From Ilyomonas sp964658445 (GTDB lineage: Bacteria; Bacteroidota; Bacteroidia; Chitinophagales; Chitinophagaceae), in NCBI GenBank assembly GCA_964658445.1, contig CAZZZH010000086.1, positions 1 to 16,154 of the forward strand: a stretch of 16,154 bases of DNA. The letters are read 5' to 3'. Positions within the stretch are counted from its first letter, which is position 1. The number at the start of each line of letters is the position of its first letter. Positions 1-8,096 of this stretch are shown piece by piece. A model generated the notes under the pieces. The model ran no database searches, was not told the DNA's origin, and saw nothing but the letters and a program-made list of their open reading frames with translations. The position numbers were made by a program, and so were the translations under genes.

Positions 1-2790
1 AGTTCGCTACAGCCAAGTCTGGTTTCCCGTCTCCGTTTACGTCGGTAATAGCTACAGAAACAGGCCAAGAACCCGATGTATAATTTACAGCCCCAGCAAA
101 GACTCCGCTTCCAGTATTTATGAAAATAGACACAGTACTATCAATGCTATTAGTAACAGCCATGTCAGCTTTTCCATCTCCATTTACATCACCCATAGCA
201 ACACAATAAGGAACGTTCCCAGATGCATAATTTACGGCTGCAACTACAGAGGATGATGTACAGGCAGGAGCTGCCGTGATGAACGTGACTTCATTACCAT
301 AATTTACGCCTGCACTGTTGGTCGCATAAGCCCTTGCATGATAAGTGGTGTTGGCAAGTAAACCGGCGAGGTTGGTTGTAAAGCTGCCTGTTCCCGACCC
401 GCTCATAACTTTTGAATCGGAGATGACAGGACTGCTAACAGTACTGTACACAATTCCTCTTTCCGTAACCATTGTGCCACCGTCAGACGTTACACTGCCT
501 CCCACCTGTGCCGTGGTGGCGGTAATACCACCTGCACTATTGGTTGTTACCGTTGGTGCTGAGGCACAACGGCTCAGTAAAACAGAGACATTACCCACAT
601 TGTAGTTTGCCGTGGCTATGTCACCGATGCCATCACCGTTCAGATCCCCGATAGCGACAGAGTAAGGGCCAGATCCAGTTACATAGTTAATGGCTGCCGC
701 AAAGGTTCCGTCGCTTTTGCTGATAAAAACAGAGACAGAACTACCGTTCGAGTTGGGCACTACCATATCCTGCTTGCCATCACCGTTTACATCTCCAATG
801 GCAACAGATACGGGGTGTGTTCCGGTTGCATAATTTACAGCAGGCGCAAAAGTTCCACTTCCGTTGTTAATCAAAACGGAAACGGTACTTGTATTAAAGT
901 TCGCAGTTGCCATATCCGCTTTGCCATCGCCGTTTACATCACCGATGACAATAGAACGAGGCTGGATTCCAGTTGCATAACTAACAGCCGAAGCAAAGGT
1001 TCCGTTTCCCTTACCGACAAAAACAGAGACGGTATAGCTGCTATAGTTAGCTACGACCATATCCGCTATGCCATCTCCGTTTACATCACCAATGGCAACA
1101 GAAAAAGGATTGGATCCGGTTGCATAAGTAACGGCCGGTGCAAAGGTTCCGTTGCCGGTGCTGATGAAAACAGAGACGGTATTACTATTACTGTTAGCCA
1201 CTACCATATCGGCTTTGCTATCGCCATTTACATCGCCAATGGCAACTGAATAAGGCTGAGAGCCGGTTGCATAAGTAACCGCAGTTGCAAAATTTCCGTT
1301 GCCGGTGTTAATAAAAACAGAGACAGTGTTGTCATTACTGTTAGTTGCCGCCAAATCCGCTTTGCCATCGCCGTTTATATCTCCAATGGCAACTGAATAA
1401 GGAAGCACTCCGCTTGCATAGCTAACGGCCGTCCCAATTAAAGTGGTGGGGCAAGCCGAGGCTGTGGTAAACGTTACTTCGTCTCCATAGCTTGTGCCCT
1501 GGCTGTTGATAGCGTACGCTCTTACATAATAAGTGGTGTTGGCGTACAGGCCGGTCAAATTGGCGGTGAAGCTGCCCGTTCCTGACCCACTGATCACTTT
1601 TGTGTTAGAGATGGTAGGAGAGCTAACGGTACTGTACACGATTCCTCTTTCTGTAACCGTTGCATACCCGTCGGAAGTCACATTGCCGCCGGTTTGTGCT
1701 GTCGTCGCCGTTATTACACCCATACTATTGGTGGCCACCGCCGGTGCTGACACGCAACGGCTAAACAAAACAGAGACGTTGTTACTGCCTTGGTTGGCCA
1801 CCGCCAGGTCGTTTATGCCATTTGCGTCCATATCGCCTATGGCAACAGAAACCGGATTCGACCCGGTTGCATAGTTTACGACTGGTTGGAACGTTCCGTC
1901 ACCCTTGCCGGTAAATACAGAGACGTTATTCGAATTGAAGTTGGTCACCGCCATATCAGTTTGTCCATCACCATTCACATCACCCATAGCAACCGCATTG
2001 GGACCTGATCCCGCTATATAAGCAGGTCCTACGGAAAAGGTTCCGTTGCCATTGTTCCGTAAGATAGAGACGGTATTGCTGCCGCCAATTGTCACCGCCA
2101 GGTCGGCTTTGCCATCACTATTTATGTCGCCCATAGCCACAGAAGAGGGATTAGCCGCGGTTGGATAATTTACAGCTGCCGCAAAGCTTCCGCTTTGGTT
2201 GTTGATAAGAACAGAGACATTATTGCTGCTATTGTTTGCCACAGCCAAATCAGGTTTTCCATCCCCGTTTACATCCCCCAGGGCAACCCAGTCAGGGCCC
2301 GATCCCGTTGCATAGTTTACGGCTGCAGAAAAAACAGCGTATCCAGTGTTGCGCAAGATGGAAACAGTGTTACCCAAATAATTAGCCACCGCCAGATCGG
2401 CTTTTCCATCACCATTCACATCGCCGATAGCAACCGAATAAGGATAAGACCCGGTTGGATAGTTTACGGCTGTTGCAAAGGTTCCATTGCCGTTGTTGAT
2501 GAAAACAGAGACCGTATTACTTTTACTGTTCGCCACTGCCATATCAGGATATCCATCTCCATCCAGATCTCCAACGGCAACAGACATAGGTGCTGTTCCT
2601 GTTGCATAATTGCGGACCTTTGTATAAGGTCCGTTTTGGTTGTCCAGATAAACGGAAACCGTGTTGTCATTATAGTTAGCAACTACTATATCGGATGCGG
2701 TATTTCTGTCTAAATCACCGGTGGCAACAGATTGGGCACTTGTTCCCGTTGCATAATTAGCAGCCGGGAGTAGAATTGGCGTGGTACATT
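1..2790 (-). repeat. Tandem coding repeats of about 165-175 bp (VCBS/FG-GAP units)
   Basis: The DNA repeats near-identical phrases roughly every 165-175 bp, for example 'acagagacggtattactatt', 'gccatcgccgtttacatc' and 'ggttgcataatttac'. Each phrase encodes the same part of a VCBS unit on the minus strand. About 15 units can be counted: seven between about 2790 and 1757, six between about 1440 and 565, and two at the left edge. The repetition also creates spurious antisense open frames here. Confidence 0.85.
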
Positions 2791-2830
2791 GTGCCAGGCT
2801 TTGATTAGGATAGAAGTAGAAAAGAACATA
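1..2830 (-). CDS. Secreted VCBS/FG-GAP repeat protein with Fn3-like domains (C-terminus outside window)
   Basis: An open minus-strand frame runs without a stop from about 2860 to the left edge, so the gene is partial. After the signal-peptide tail NQSLAQC it has seven VCBS/FG-GAP units of about 55-58 residues, each with a GDVNGDGKADLAVAN-like core and an NTVSVFINNGNGTF-like strand. Then come an Fn3-like domain (ending TTYYVRAYAINSQGTSYG), six more units, a second Fn3-like domain, and at least two more units. The DxNxDGxxD loops look calcium-binding. In known families such proteins are exported, large, beta-propeller-like surface or adhesion proteins, often with a C-terminal type IX sorting domain, which would lie outside this window. 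The first in-frame ATG (2830) would give a poor signal peptide. A much better one starts at 2867 in the neighbouring frame (separate entry). No function beyond secretion or surface role can be claimed. Confidence 0.85.
262..1757 (-). repeat. Long-period duplication: Fn3-like domain plus VCBS block, about 1.19 kb apart
   Basis: Two roughly 300-bp segments, at about 262-565 and 1455-1757, are close direct repeats encoding an Fn3-like domain (shared residues VTERGIVYSTVSSP and SGSGTGSF). Each is preceded on the minus strand by a VCBS unit ending SVLFSRC or SVLLSRC. The gene therefore grew by duplication of a whole multi-domain module and not only of single units. Boundaries are approximate, read by eye. 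Confidence 0.7.
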
Positions 2831-2867
2831 AAATACACTTGCAAAAAGAGAGTAGACGTATTTCATC
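2820..2867 (-). other. Signal-peptide start of the VCBS protein, out of frame by 1 nt
   Basis: An ATG at 2867 (minus strand) reads MKYVYSLFASVFYVLF, a textbook signal-peptide start with a basic n-region and hydrophobic core. It then enters a run of five T (plus-strand A5, 2820-2824) and stops as LLLS-stop. Removing one base of the run joins it to YFYPNQSLAQC in the main frame, giving a complete signal peptide with cleavage after LAQ. This is therefore either a sequencing or assembly error, a real inactivating or phase-variable homopolymer, or a start that is really at 2830, 2839 (GTG) or 2845 (TTG) in the main frame. Confidence 0.7.
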
Positions 2868-3341
2868 TTAATTGATTTTTGATCGTACAGATCCGTCGGA
2901 TTTTATAAATTGATTAAAAAACTTTTTTGGTGGCACTATCGTTTGGCTATACACAATCGTTTCATTAGTTGTTGGTTACACTCAGTGATGGTATGCTTTC
3001 CGCAGGACAAGGTGTTCAACTTTGTGAAAGAAGCATTGTGCATCAGAATACTCTCTCACAATGCCGGCTACCATAGTTGTTGGTCAGAAAAGAACGGCGC
3101 AAAGGTGACCAGTAAAACAGCGGGAGACAATCCCTAAAATTAGGGATAGGTTTTGCTCCTGGTTTTAAAGCCAGCAATTGTATTTTGCCCTGGTTTCATG
3201 CCATCCGGGCGGCGGTTTCTTCCTGAAAGCCGTCTAATAAGCGACTTATAATATTACTAATTATCTTTACCCGGTTATGAAGCCAAGACGTTAGTCTGCC
3301 ATTTTTCAAATTTTAAATAAAATCCAATCCGATTATTTTTT
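2868..3341. other. Divergent intergenic region between the VCBS gene and the sensor kinase
   Basis: About 470 bp between divergent genes. It holds the 16-bp palindrome at 3131-3146 and an imperfect inverted repeat at 3159-3174 (CTGGTTTT/AAAGCCAG). A TATCTTTA box at 3262-3269 is one mismatch from the Bacteroidetes -7 element TAnnTTTG but has no clear -33 TTG. A 75-codon plus-strand frame at 2910-3137 has no recognisable features and is not called as a gene. Confidence 0.6.
3131..3146. promoter_or_regulatory. 16-bp inverted repeat, copy 1 (candidate operator of the two-component regulator)
   Basis: TCCCTAAAATTAGGGA consists of perfect 7-bp arms (TCCCTAA / TTAGGGA) around AA. The same 16 bases recur at 6334-6349 upstream of the response-regulator gene, and no other copy was seen in the window. 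Copy 1 is about 195 bp before the kinase start and about 265 bp before the divergent VCBS gene, so it could serve either or both. A role as NarL/LuxR-family dimer site is inferred. Confidence 0.55.
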
Positions 3342-6281
3342 GTGCTGCTTTGCAGCTTGCTTTTGCCATATAGCCGTGCAGCCTGTCAGCCGACCGGTAA
3401 AGCATTAGCGTTTACTGCACTTTCTATCAACGACGGACTTTCACAGGGGATGGTAATCCGCATTTTTCAGGACCGTTATGGTTTTATGTGGTTTGCTACC
3501 TTAGATGGACTAGACCAGTACGATGGTTATCACTTTGTGGTATATCGTCATGATGCACAAGACGAGACCTCAATCACCGAAAGTTATGTGCAATCTTTGT
3601 TTGAAGATTCGCAAGGCCGGCTCTGGATCGGCACCGTTTCGGGCGGGTTAGATTTGTTTGACCGCGAAACAGAAACCTTTACTCATATAAAGCACCAGGA
3701 TGGCAATGCAGCCTCCCTTTCACCCGGCCCCGTAAGTTTTATTTCGGAAGACAGCTATGGAAACATCTGGGTGCAAATCTCTGGTAAATTAGAGAGACTA
3801 TCGATACATAAAAAAGGAAGGGCGTCTACTGCCGATGTTTCAATCCATCAGATCAAACTACCTTTTCGATCCGGCGCGTTTATCACATTCATCACCAAAG
3901 GGGGCGGCATTTACATAGCAGATACAAAAGAGAATGTGCTATATAAACTCGAAGATGAAAAAACGGAAAACTGGTCAGTTGAGTTCAATTTGGATAAGTA
4001 CCTGCTTAAGCAAAATAAAAAAGTCACCTCTTCCAATCAGATTGTGCAATTGTTGGAAGATACCGCACAGGGAAAGCTCTATCTTTTTCATGAAGGCGGC
4101 ATAATTCGCTTGAATGAAAAAAACGGTAATCCGGAAAAAAATTTCGAAATTCCACTGGTTAAAAATTATAGGGATATTCCTCAGGCGTCGTTTGACAAAC
4201 AGGGTATCATTTGGTTTTCCATCGGGGGCAAACTCGCCTTTTTCGATACCCGTTCAGGTGAGACGGCTTATGTTGTAGCAAAGGACTCAGGCATATCCCA
4301 AACGCTATTGCACACCTACGGAGCTTTTATCGACCGCAGCGGTTTGCTTTGGGTCGGGACCGGTGGCTATGGTTTATTAAAGCGCAATACACGCTCCGAA
4401 ACATTTCATCATACAGGCAACTCATCTGTATATTTAATCGGAAAAGCCGATGACGGCAACATTGTTTTCGGAAATAGTGTACTTCTATGGGCTGGTATGA
4501 GAGGGACAACAGATAAAGTAATTGATATGCCCTCAATAACTAAACATAAAAATGCACACGAAATCTTTACACATCTTCTTGATGCCCCATTTGCTAGTGA
4601 TAGTGAAGGGGCGTGGTTTGCGGATAGCACCAAACTACGCTACCTGAATAAAAACCGAAAAGCGATTGACTACCCTTTACCGGTTCGGGACAACAAGGAA
4701 TATCCTGATTTTGTTCAATGTGCCATCAAAGATTCGAGTGGGAATATTTGGTTGGGTTCAACGCAGGGGTTATTGCACTTTCATTTGGCTGATGCAGCGT
4801 GGCACGTTTACCAGAATCAATTAACCGACAGTACTTCCCTCAGTTCAAACGCTGTTTTTAGTTTGTGCCTCGATCCTGCGCAGCCCCAAAAATATATGTG
4901 GGTAGGCACAAGCGGTGGCGGTCTGAACCGGATGGATATACAGACGGGGACTTGCATCAGATACACTGTGAAAGATGGATTGCCGAATGATGTGATCTAC
5001 GGTATATTACCCGACGAAGACGGCAACTTATGGATGAGTACCAACAAAGGATTATCTTGTTTTAATCCTAAAAAGAAAAGCTTCAGGAACTTCGATTACA
5101 AAGACGGACTACAGAGTAATGAATTTAACAGGAGAGCATACTATCGAACTAAGAATGGCTGCCTTTTTTTTGGCGGAGTGAATGGACTCAATTATTTCTA
5201 CCCGCGGGAGATTTTGAATAATAAAGCGATTCCGCAAGTTGTCATTACCGGCTTAAAAATTCGCAACCAACCTGTGCCTGTTCAACCGAAAGGTTCCCCG
5301 CTAACAAAAGCTATTTATCTAACAAAAAAGGTTACGTTGTCTTACGAGCAAAATTTTGTCTCTTTCGAATTTGCCGCCATGGACTTTACAAACCCCGAAC
5401 AAAACCTGTATCAATACAAACTTGAGGGATTGGATAAAGACTGGATTCACTCAGGCAATACCCATAGCGCCACTTATACGAACCTTGATCCCGGCACTTA
5501 TACTTTCAGGGTGAAGGGAAGCAACAATGATGGCGTCTGGAACGAAAACGGAACTTCTGTTCAGTTGATTATTCTTCCGCCCTGGTATATGACGTGGTGG
5601 TTTCGTTCAGCAGTTGCCATTGCCATACTATTGATTGCATATAGCTTTTACCGGTACAGGCTGGCTCAGACAGTAAAACTGCAAGCTATCCGCGACCGGA
5701 TAGCCGGAGACCTGCACGATGAAGTGGGTTCTAACCTCAGCAATATTTACATATTCAGCAATGTGGCGCAACAAAAGGCAAGAACAAATCATGATACGGC
5801 GCCACTGCTGCAAAAGATAACGGAATACACCCAGCAATCGATGGAAGCCATGAATGATATTGTGTGGATGATCAATACGCGTAACGACCGTTTTGAGAAC
5901 ATCATGGTTCGGATGCGCAGCATCGCAGCAGAATTTGCTGATACATCAGGTTGTTCACTGCATTTAGACTTCGATGAAAACCTGAATGATGTGAAGTTAA
6001 ACATGGAAGAGCGAAAGAACTTTTACCTCATTTACAAGGAAGTTATCAATAACGCCGCAAAATATGCAGAATGCAAAAGTTTGTGGATTGAAATGATCTT
6101 AGATGGGAATGTGGTAACGCTAAGAATTAATGACAATGGAAAAGGTTTCGACACCGCAAACACAGAAAAAGGCAATGGCATGTTCACCATGAAAAAGCGG
6201 GCAGAGACGTTGAAAGGTACATTAACGGTTTCCAGTACCGTTGGAGAAGGAACTGCCATTCAATTACGTTTTAAGATATAG
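3342..6281 (+). CDS. Periplasmic two-component-propeller sensor histidine kinase
   Basis: This 979-aa protein has an N-terminal hydrophobic stretch (about residues 2-10) and then many two-component-propeller (Reg_prop) repeats, such as QDRYGFMWFATLDGL, EDSQGRLWIGTVSGGL, DEDGNLWMSTNKGL and SGLLWVGTGGYGL, to about residue 600. A Y_Y_Y domain follows (about 664-745), then a membrane helix (about 755-771). The cytoplasmic kinase core carries a HisKA_3-type box DRIAGDLHDEVGSN with phospho-acceptor His792 and a HATPase domain (N903/N904, DNGKGF at 931-936, GNGM at 944-947). There is no C-terminal receiver or AraC domain, so it is a classical sensor and not a one-protein hybrid. It would sense an extracytoplasmic signal and phosphorylate the regulator encoded 103 bp downstream. 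The GTG start is uncertain: the in-frame upstream codons (from 3321) add PIRLFF, which would give a better basic n-region but no standard start codon. Confidence 0.93.
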   Translation: MLLCSLLLPYSRAACQPTGKALAFTALSINDGLSQGMVIRIFQDRYGFMWFATLDGLDQYDGYHFVVYRHDAQDETSITESYVQSLFEDSQGRLWIGTVSGGLDLFDRETETFTHIKHQDGNAASLSPGPVSFISEDSYGNIWVQISGKLERLSIHKKGRASTADVSIHQIKLPFRSGAFITFITKGGGIYIADTKENVLYKLEDEKTENWSVEFNLDKYLLKQNKKVTSSNQIVQLLEDTAQGKLYLFHEGGIIRLNEKNGNPEKNFEIPLVKNYRDIPQASFDKQGIIWFSIGGKLAFFDTRSGETAYVVAKDSGISQTLLHTYGAFIDRSGLLWVGTGGYGLLKRNTRSETFHHTGNSSVYLIGKADDGNIVFGNSVLLWAGMRGTTDKVIDMPSITKHKNAHEIFTHLLDAPFASDSEGAWFADSTKLRYLNKNRKAIDYPLPVRDNKEYPDFVQCAIKDSSGNIWLGSTQGLLHFHLADAAWHVYQNQLTDSTSLSSNAVFSLCLDPAQPQKYMWVGTSGGGLNRMDIQTGTCIRYTVKDGLPNDVIYGILPDEDGNLWMSTNKGLSCFNPKKKSFRNFDYKDGLQSNEFNRRAYYRTKNGCLFFGGVNGLNYFYPREILNNKAIPQVVITGLKIRNQPVPVQPKGSPLTKAIYLTKKVTLSYEQNFVSFEFAAMDFTNPEQNLYQYKLEGLDKDWIHSGNTHSATYTNLDPGTYTFRVKGSNNDGVWNENGTSVQLIILPPWYMTWWFRSAVAIAILLIAYSFYRYRLAQTVKLQAIRDRIAGDLHDEVGSNLSNIYIFSNVAQQKARTNHDTAPLLQKITEYTQQSMEAMNDIVWMINTRNDRFENIMVRMRSIAAEFADTSGCSLHLDFDENLNDVKLNMEERKNFYLIYKEVINNAAKYAECKSLWIEMILDGNVVTLRINDNGKGFDTANTEKGNGMFTMKKRAETLKGTLTVSSTVGEGTAIQLRFKI

Positions 6282-6333
6282 CTCAATAAGAGAAGGCAAT
6301 TGACCATTCGCTTTATAAAACAGAACGGTTGCT

Positions 6334-6349
6334 TCCCTAAAATTAGGGA
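6334..6349. promoter_or_regulatory. 16-bp inverted repeat, copy 2, upstream of the response regulator
   Basis: An exact copy of the palindrome at 3131-3146, lying in the 103-bp gap between kinase and regulator and ending 35 bp before the regulator start. A TACTTTTA box at 6373-6380 (one mismatch to TAnnTTTG) is too close to the GTG at 6385 to be a confident -7 element. The position suggests autoregulation or a separate promoter for the regulator gene. Confidence 0.55.
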
Positions 6350-6384
6350 GATACCAAAAAGGATAGTTATAATACTTTTACGCT

Positions 6385-7020
6385 GTGGCAATAAAAATAT
6401 TGGTATACGACGATAACCATGGCCGACATGAAGCCTTACAACTTTTGATAGAAAGTTCGACCGACATGAAATTTGTGGGATCAAGGGAGAACTGCAATCA
6501 TGTGGAATCCGACATTATTGAAATGCAACCTGATGTTGTGCTGATGGATATTGATATGCCGGGAACCAACGGTATTGAAGGGTTGAAAAGACTAAAGAAA
6601 TGCGCTCCGGATGTCTTCATTATAATGCAGACCGTTTTTGAAGATGATGAAAAGATATTTACGTCCATACAAGCCGGCGCCGATGGTTATTTTTTAAAGA
6701 AAACAAAACCTGATCAGCTCATCGAAGGGATTCGCGATGTTTTAGAAGGTGGGGCACCCATGACACCGTCCGTTGCACGCAAAGTGCTCAACATGCTGAC
6801 ACAGCAAATCCCTCATAAAAGTAAAAACCCCTTTGACCTGACAGAAAGGGAAATTGAAATTTTGTCGATGCTTGCAAAAGGGATGAGCTATAAAATGATT
6901 GCCGATGCAGGCAGCATTACATTCCATACCGTAAACTCTCACCTAAAAAGAATTTACGAAAAGCTGCAAGTGCATTCTGCAACAGAAGCGGTGTCGAAAA
7001 TATTTTCGACTATAAACTAG
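6385..7020 (+). CDS. NarL/LuxR-family response regulator
   Basis: This 211-aa protein starts at GTG with VAIKILVYDDN. The receiver domain has the acidic pair D9/D10, phospho-acceptor Asp55 in LMDIDMPGTNG, and conserved Lys105 in DGYFLKK. The C-terminal LuxR-type helix-turn-helix begins at LTEREIEIL (from residue 152) and continues through HTVNSHLKRIYEKL. Length and layout are typical of NarL-type regulators. It is encoded just after, and on the same strand as, the HisKA_3 kinase, the usual partner class, so it is very likely phosphorylated by that kinase. A dimeric helix-turn-helix of this class binds short inverted repeats, which fits the two identical palindromes at 3131 and 6334. Target genes other than the pair itself are unknown; the divergent VCBS gene is a candidate. 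Confidence 0.95.
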   Translation: MAIKILVYDDNHGRHEALQLLIESSTDMKFVGSRENCNHVESDIIEMQPDVVLMDIDMPGTNGIEGLKRLKKCAPDVFIIMQTVFEDDEKIFTSIQAGADGYFLKKTKPDQLIEGIRDVLEGGAPMTPSVARKVLNMLTQQIPHKSKNPFDLTEREIEILSMLAKGMSYKMIADAGSITFHTVNSHLKRIYEKLQVHSATEAVSKIFSTIN

Positions 7021-7143
7021 TAAGGGTAAATAAGCAACCTCCTAATAAGAGTCGCGTCACATTAACATCAAACAAAAATGGAGTCCTTCCGTGGTTGCCC
7101 TGTAACTACGCGGTAAGCTCTTTGGCATTGACGAATTTAACGG

Positions 7144-7398
7144 CTAGTTCACTCTGCATTGCGCTAGACCAAATTTTTCTGTTGGTTCAGGTTCAATTAT
7201 TCTCGTGTCCTTTAACAGCATCCGGTCTTCACCTTTCTTTATTCTTTTATGCATGTCCAATAAAGTTGTCAACAGAAATTCAATGCCTTCATTTTGATTG
7301 TTGTTTTGAAATTTTAATTTGATCAAAGCTCTCTGTGTCGCTTCCCGGAAATAGTCACGATTTCTGGGAGCAAAAGACCTTAGGTTGAAGTTGAACAT
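7144..7398 (-). CDS. Hypothetical protein, 84 aa, possible mobile-element remnant
   Basis: I do not recognise this protein. It starts MFNFNLRSFAPRNRDYFREA, is rich in Lys/Arg, has no membrane segment, and contains a plausible amphipathic middle (LIKLKFQNNNQNEGIEFLL). Its ATG overlaps by 1 nt (TAATG) the stop of a 36-codon frame upstream, the arrangement expected of co-translated genes. This is the main reason to keep it. The surrounding DNA is degraded, so it may be the surviving end of a former operon on a mobile element. Confidence 0.4.
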   Translation of the reverse strand: MFNFNLRSFAPRNRDYFREATQRALIKLKFQNNNQNEGIEFLLTTLLDMHKRIKKGEDRMLLKDTRIIEPEPTEKFGLAQCRVN

Positions 7399-7508
7399 TA
7401 TGTTTTCGCCCTTTCTAATAAACCCGCCATATCCGTTATACTCATCCCGGTATTCTTAACGAAAGACAAACCTTTCCAAATATTTACAGAAAGGGTTAGC
7501 TCCTTCAA
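7398..7508 (-). CDS. Very small ORF or C-terminal gene fragment, 36 aa
   Basis: Read from a TTG at 7508, the frame gives KELTLSVNIWKGL, then SFVKNTGMSITDMAGLLERAKT (given in two parts), and stops at 7398. The stop overlaps the next ATG as TAATG. The sequence looks protein-like and would suit the C-terminus of a longer protein whose front part is lost, since an in-frame TAA lies just upstream. No family is recognised. Confidence 0.25.
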   Translation of the reverse strand: MKELTLSVNIWKGLSFVKNTGMSITDMAGLLERAKT

Positions 7509-7762
7509 TTTCTCTTAGTTGTTAGTGATTAATTCTAACTTATAGGCTACCACTGCCTATCGTCTTGCAAATCCTCTTCTGTTTTCAAGTGTCCAAAATG
7601 CTGACTCCATTGTCCTGTAACTGCAGCTAACGGACAGGTATTTCTGCAGGTGGGATATTTTATAACGTCCAGCCCGGAACTGCTGCCCAATTGAAAATGT
7701 AAAGTTGAAGTTAACAACAAAAAGTCAAATAGATATCCGTCTGCCAGAACTAAAATACATTG

Positions 7763-7900
7763 ATGCAAACCGCCGAAGAAGACATTTTCAACAACTGGTC
7801 TAAAGTGCGCATTACGGATAAGGAAGTGTATAAGCTGATACAACTTGCCTTAGTACCTAATAAGGAAGTATTGCATGACATCAGGAGAGGTCAATATCAT
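7763..7900 (+). pseudogene. DUF932 (plasmid/phage-like protein) fragment
   Basis: A 46-codon piece reads NNWSKVRITDKEVYKLIQLA followed by LVPNKEVLHDIRRG and then a TAA at 7901. From memory this strongly resembles an internal part of DUF932/TIGR03299 'phage/plasmid-like' proteins of Bacteroidetes (the ITDKEV..LIQLA.VPNKEVL region), which are normally 300 residues or longer. Nothing matching the rest of the family could be read in the flanking frames. It is therefore a remnant, likely from an integrated plasmid or conjugative element. Confidence 0.5.
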
Positions 7901-7903
7901 TAA

Positions 7904-8085
7904 AACGAAAAGCAATCCGTTACTCCGAACGATACCTGCGAAGCCTGGTACAAGTTGAAAACAAGATACCGGATGCCATTGTACTACTTAGGAACGGCGA
8001 TAACTATTATGCCTTTGAAGAAGATGCAGATATGATAACCGTAGCGATGCAAAAAGAGCCGATACCGCTGTGGAAGGAGCGACAA
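7904..8085 (+). pseudogene. Frameshifted remnant with an LLRNGDNYYAFEEDA-type motif
   Basis: In frame with the preceding piece but after its stop, the DNA reads TPNDTCEAWYKLKTRY. It then must shift by one base at the CC of 7969-7970 to continue as PDAIVLLRNGDNYYAFEEDA and later KEPIPLWKER. The combined reading resembles the LFRxGDFYExFxEDA motif of MutS-N-like domains that occur in some Bacteroidetes plasmid and conjugative-element proteins. The match is by eye and uncertain; the frameshift is what marks it as a pseudogene. Confidence 0.35.
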
Positions 8086-8096
8086 CTCAGTATTCT

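Larger units (their letters stand above)
7021..8096. other. Gene-poor, degraded stretch with mobile-element remnants
   Basis: Between the regulator and the peroxidase no full-length gene is visible. The left part holds two small, translationally overlapping minus-strand frames (7398-7508 and 7144-7398). The right part holds plus-strand fragments in shifting frames, of which the piece at 7763-7900 resembles DUF932 plasmid/phage-like proteins. A 98-codon minus frame (7547-7843) overlaps the DUF932-like piece antisense. Its last 40 residues (PTCRNTCPLAAVTGQW...) could be a further remnant but are unidentified. No integrase, IS ends or att-like repeats were recognised. Confidence 0.55.

Noticed and set aside
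345..2713. Several plus-strand open frames (345-605, 815-1249, 1533-1874, 2195-2713) inside the repeat gene
   Set aside because: They are antisense shadows of the VCBS/Fn3 repeats on the minus strand. Their own repetitive sequence follows the 170-bp unit, and the minus-strand frame has clear domain motifs.
2910..3137. 75-codon plus-strand frame in the divergent region
   Set aside because: Composition is rich in Trp, Cys and His with no motif. It occupies the promoter region and runs up to the palindrome at 3131.
7021..7060. Possible terminator after the response regulator
   Set aside because: No stem of useful length followed by a T-run was found here. The ends of the kinase, AhpD-like and peroxidase genes also show no convincing intrinsic terminator.
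7547..7843. 98-codon minus-strand frame
   Set aside because: Its first half is antisense to the DUF932-like fragment. Only the tail might be a remnant, and it could not be identified.
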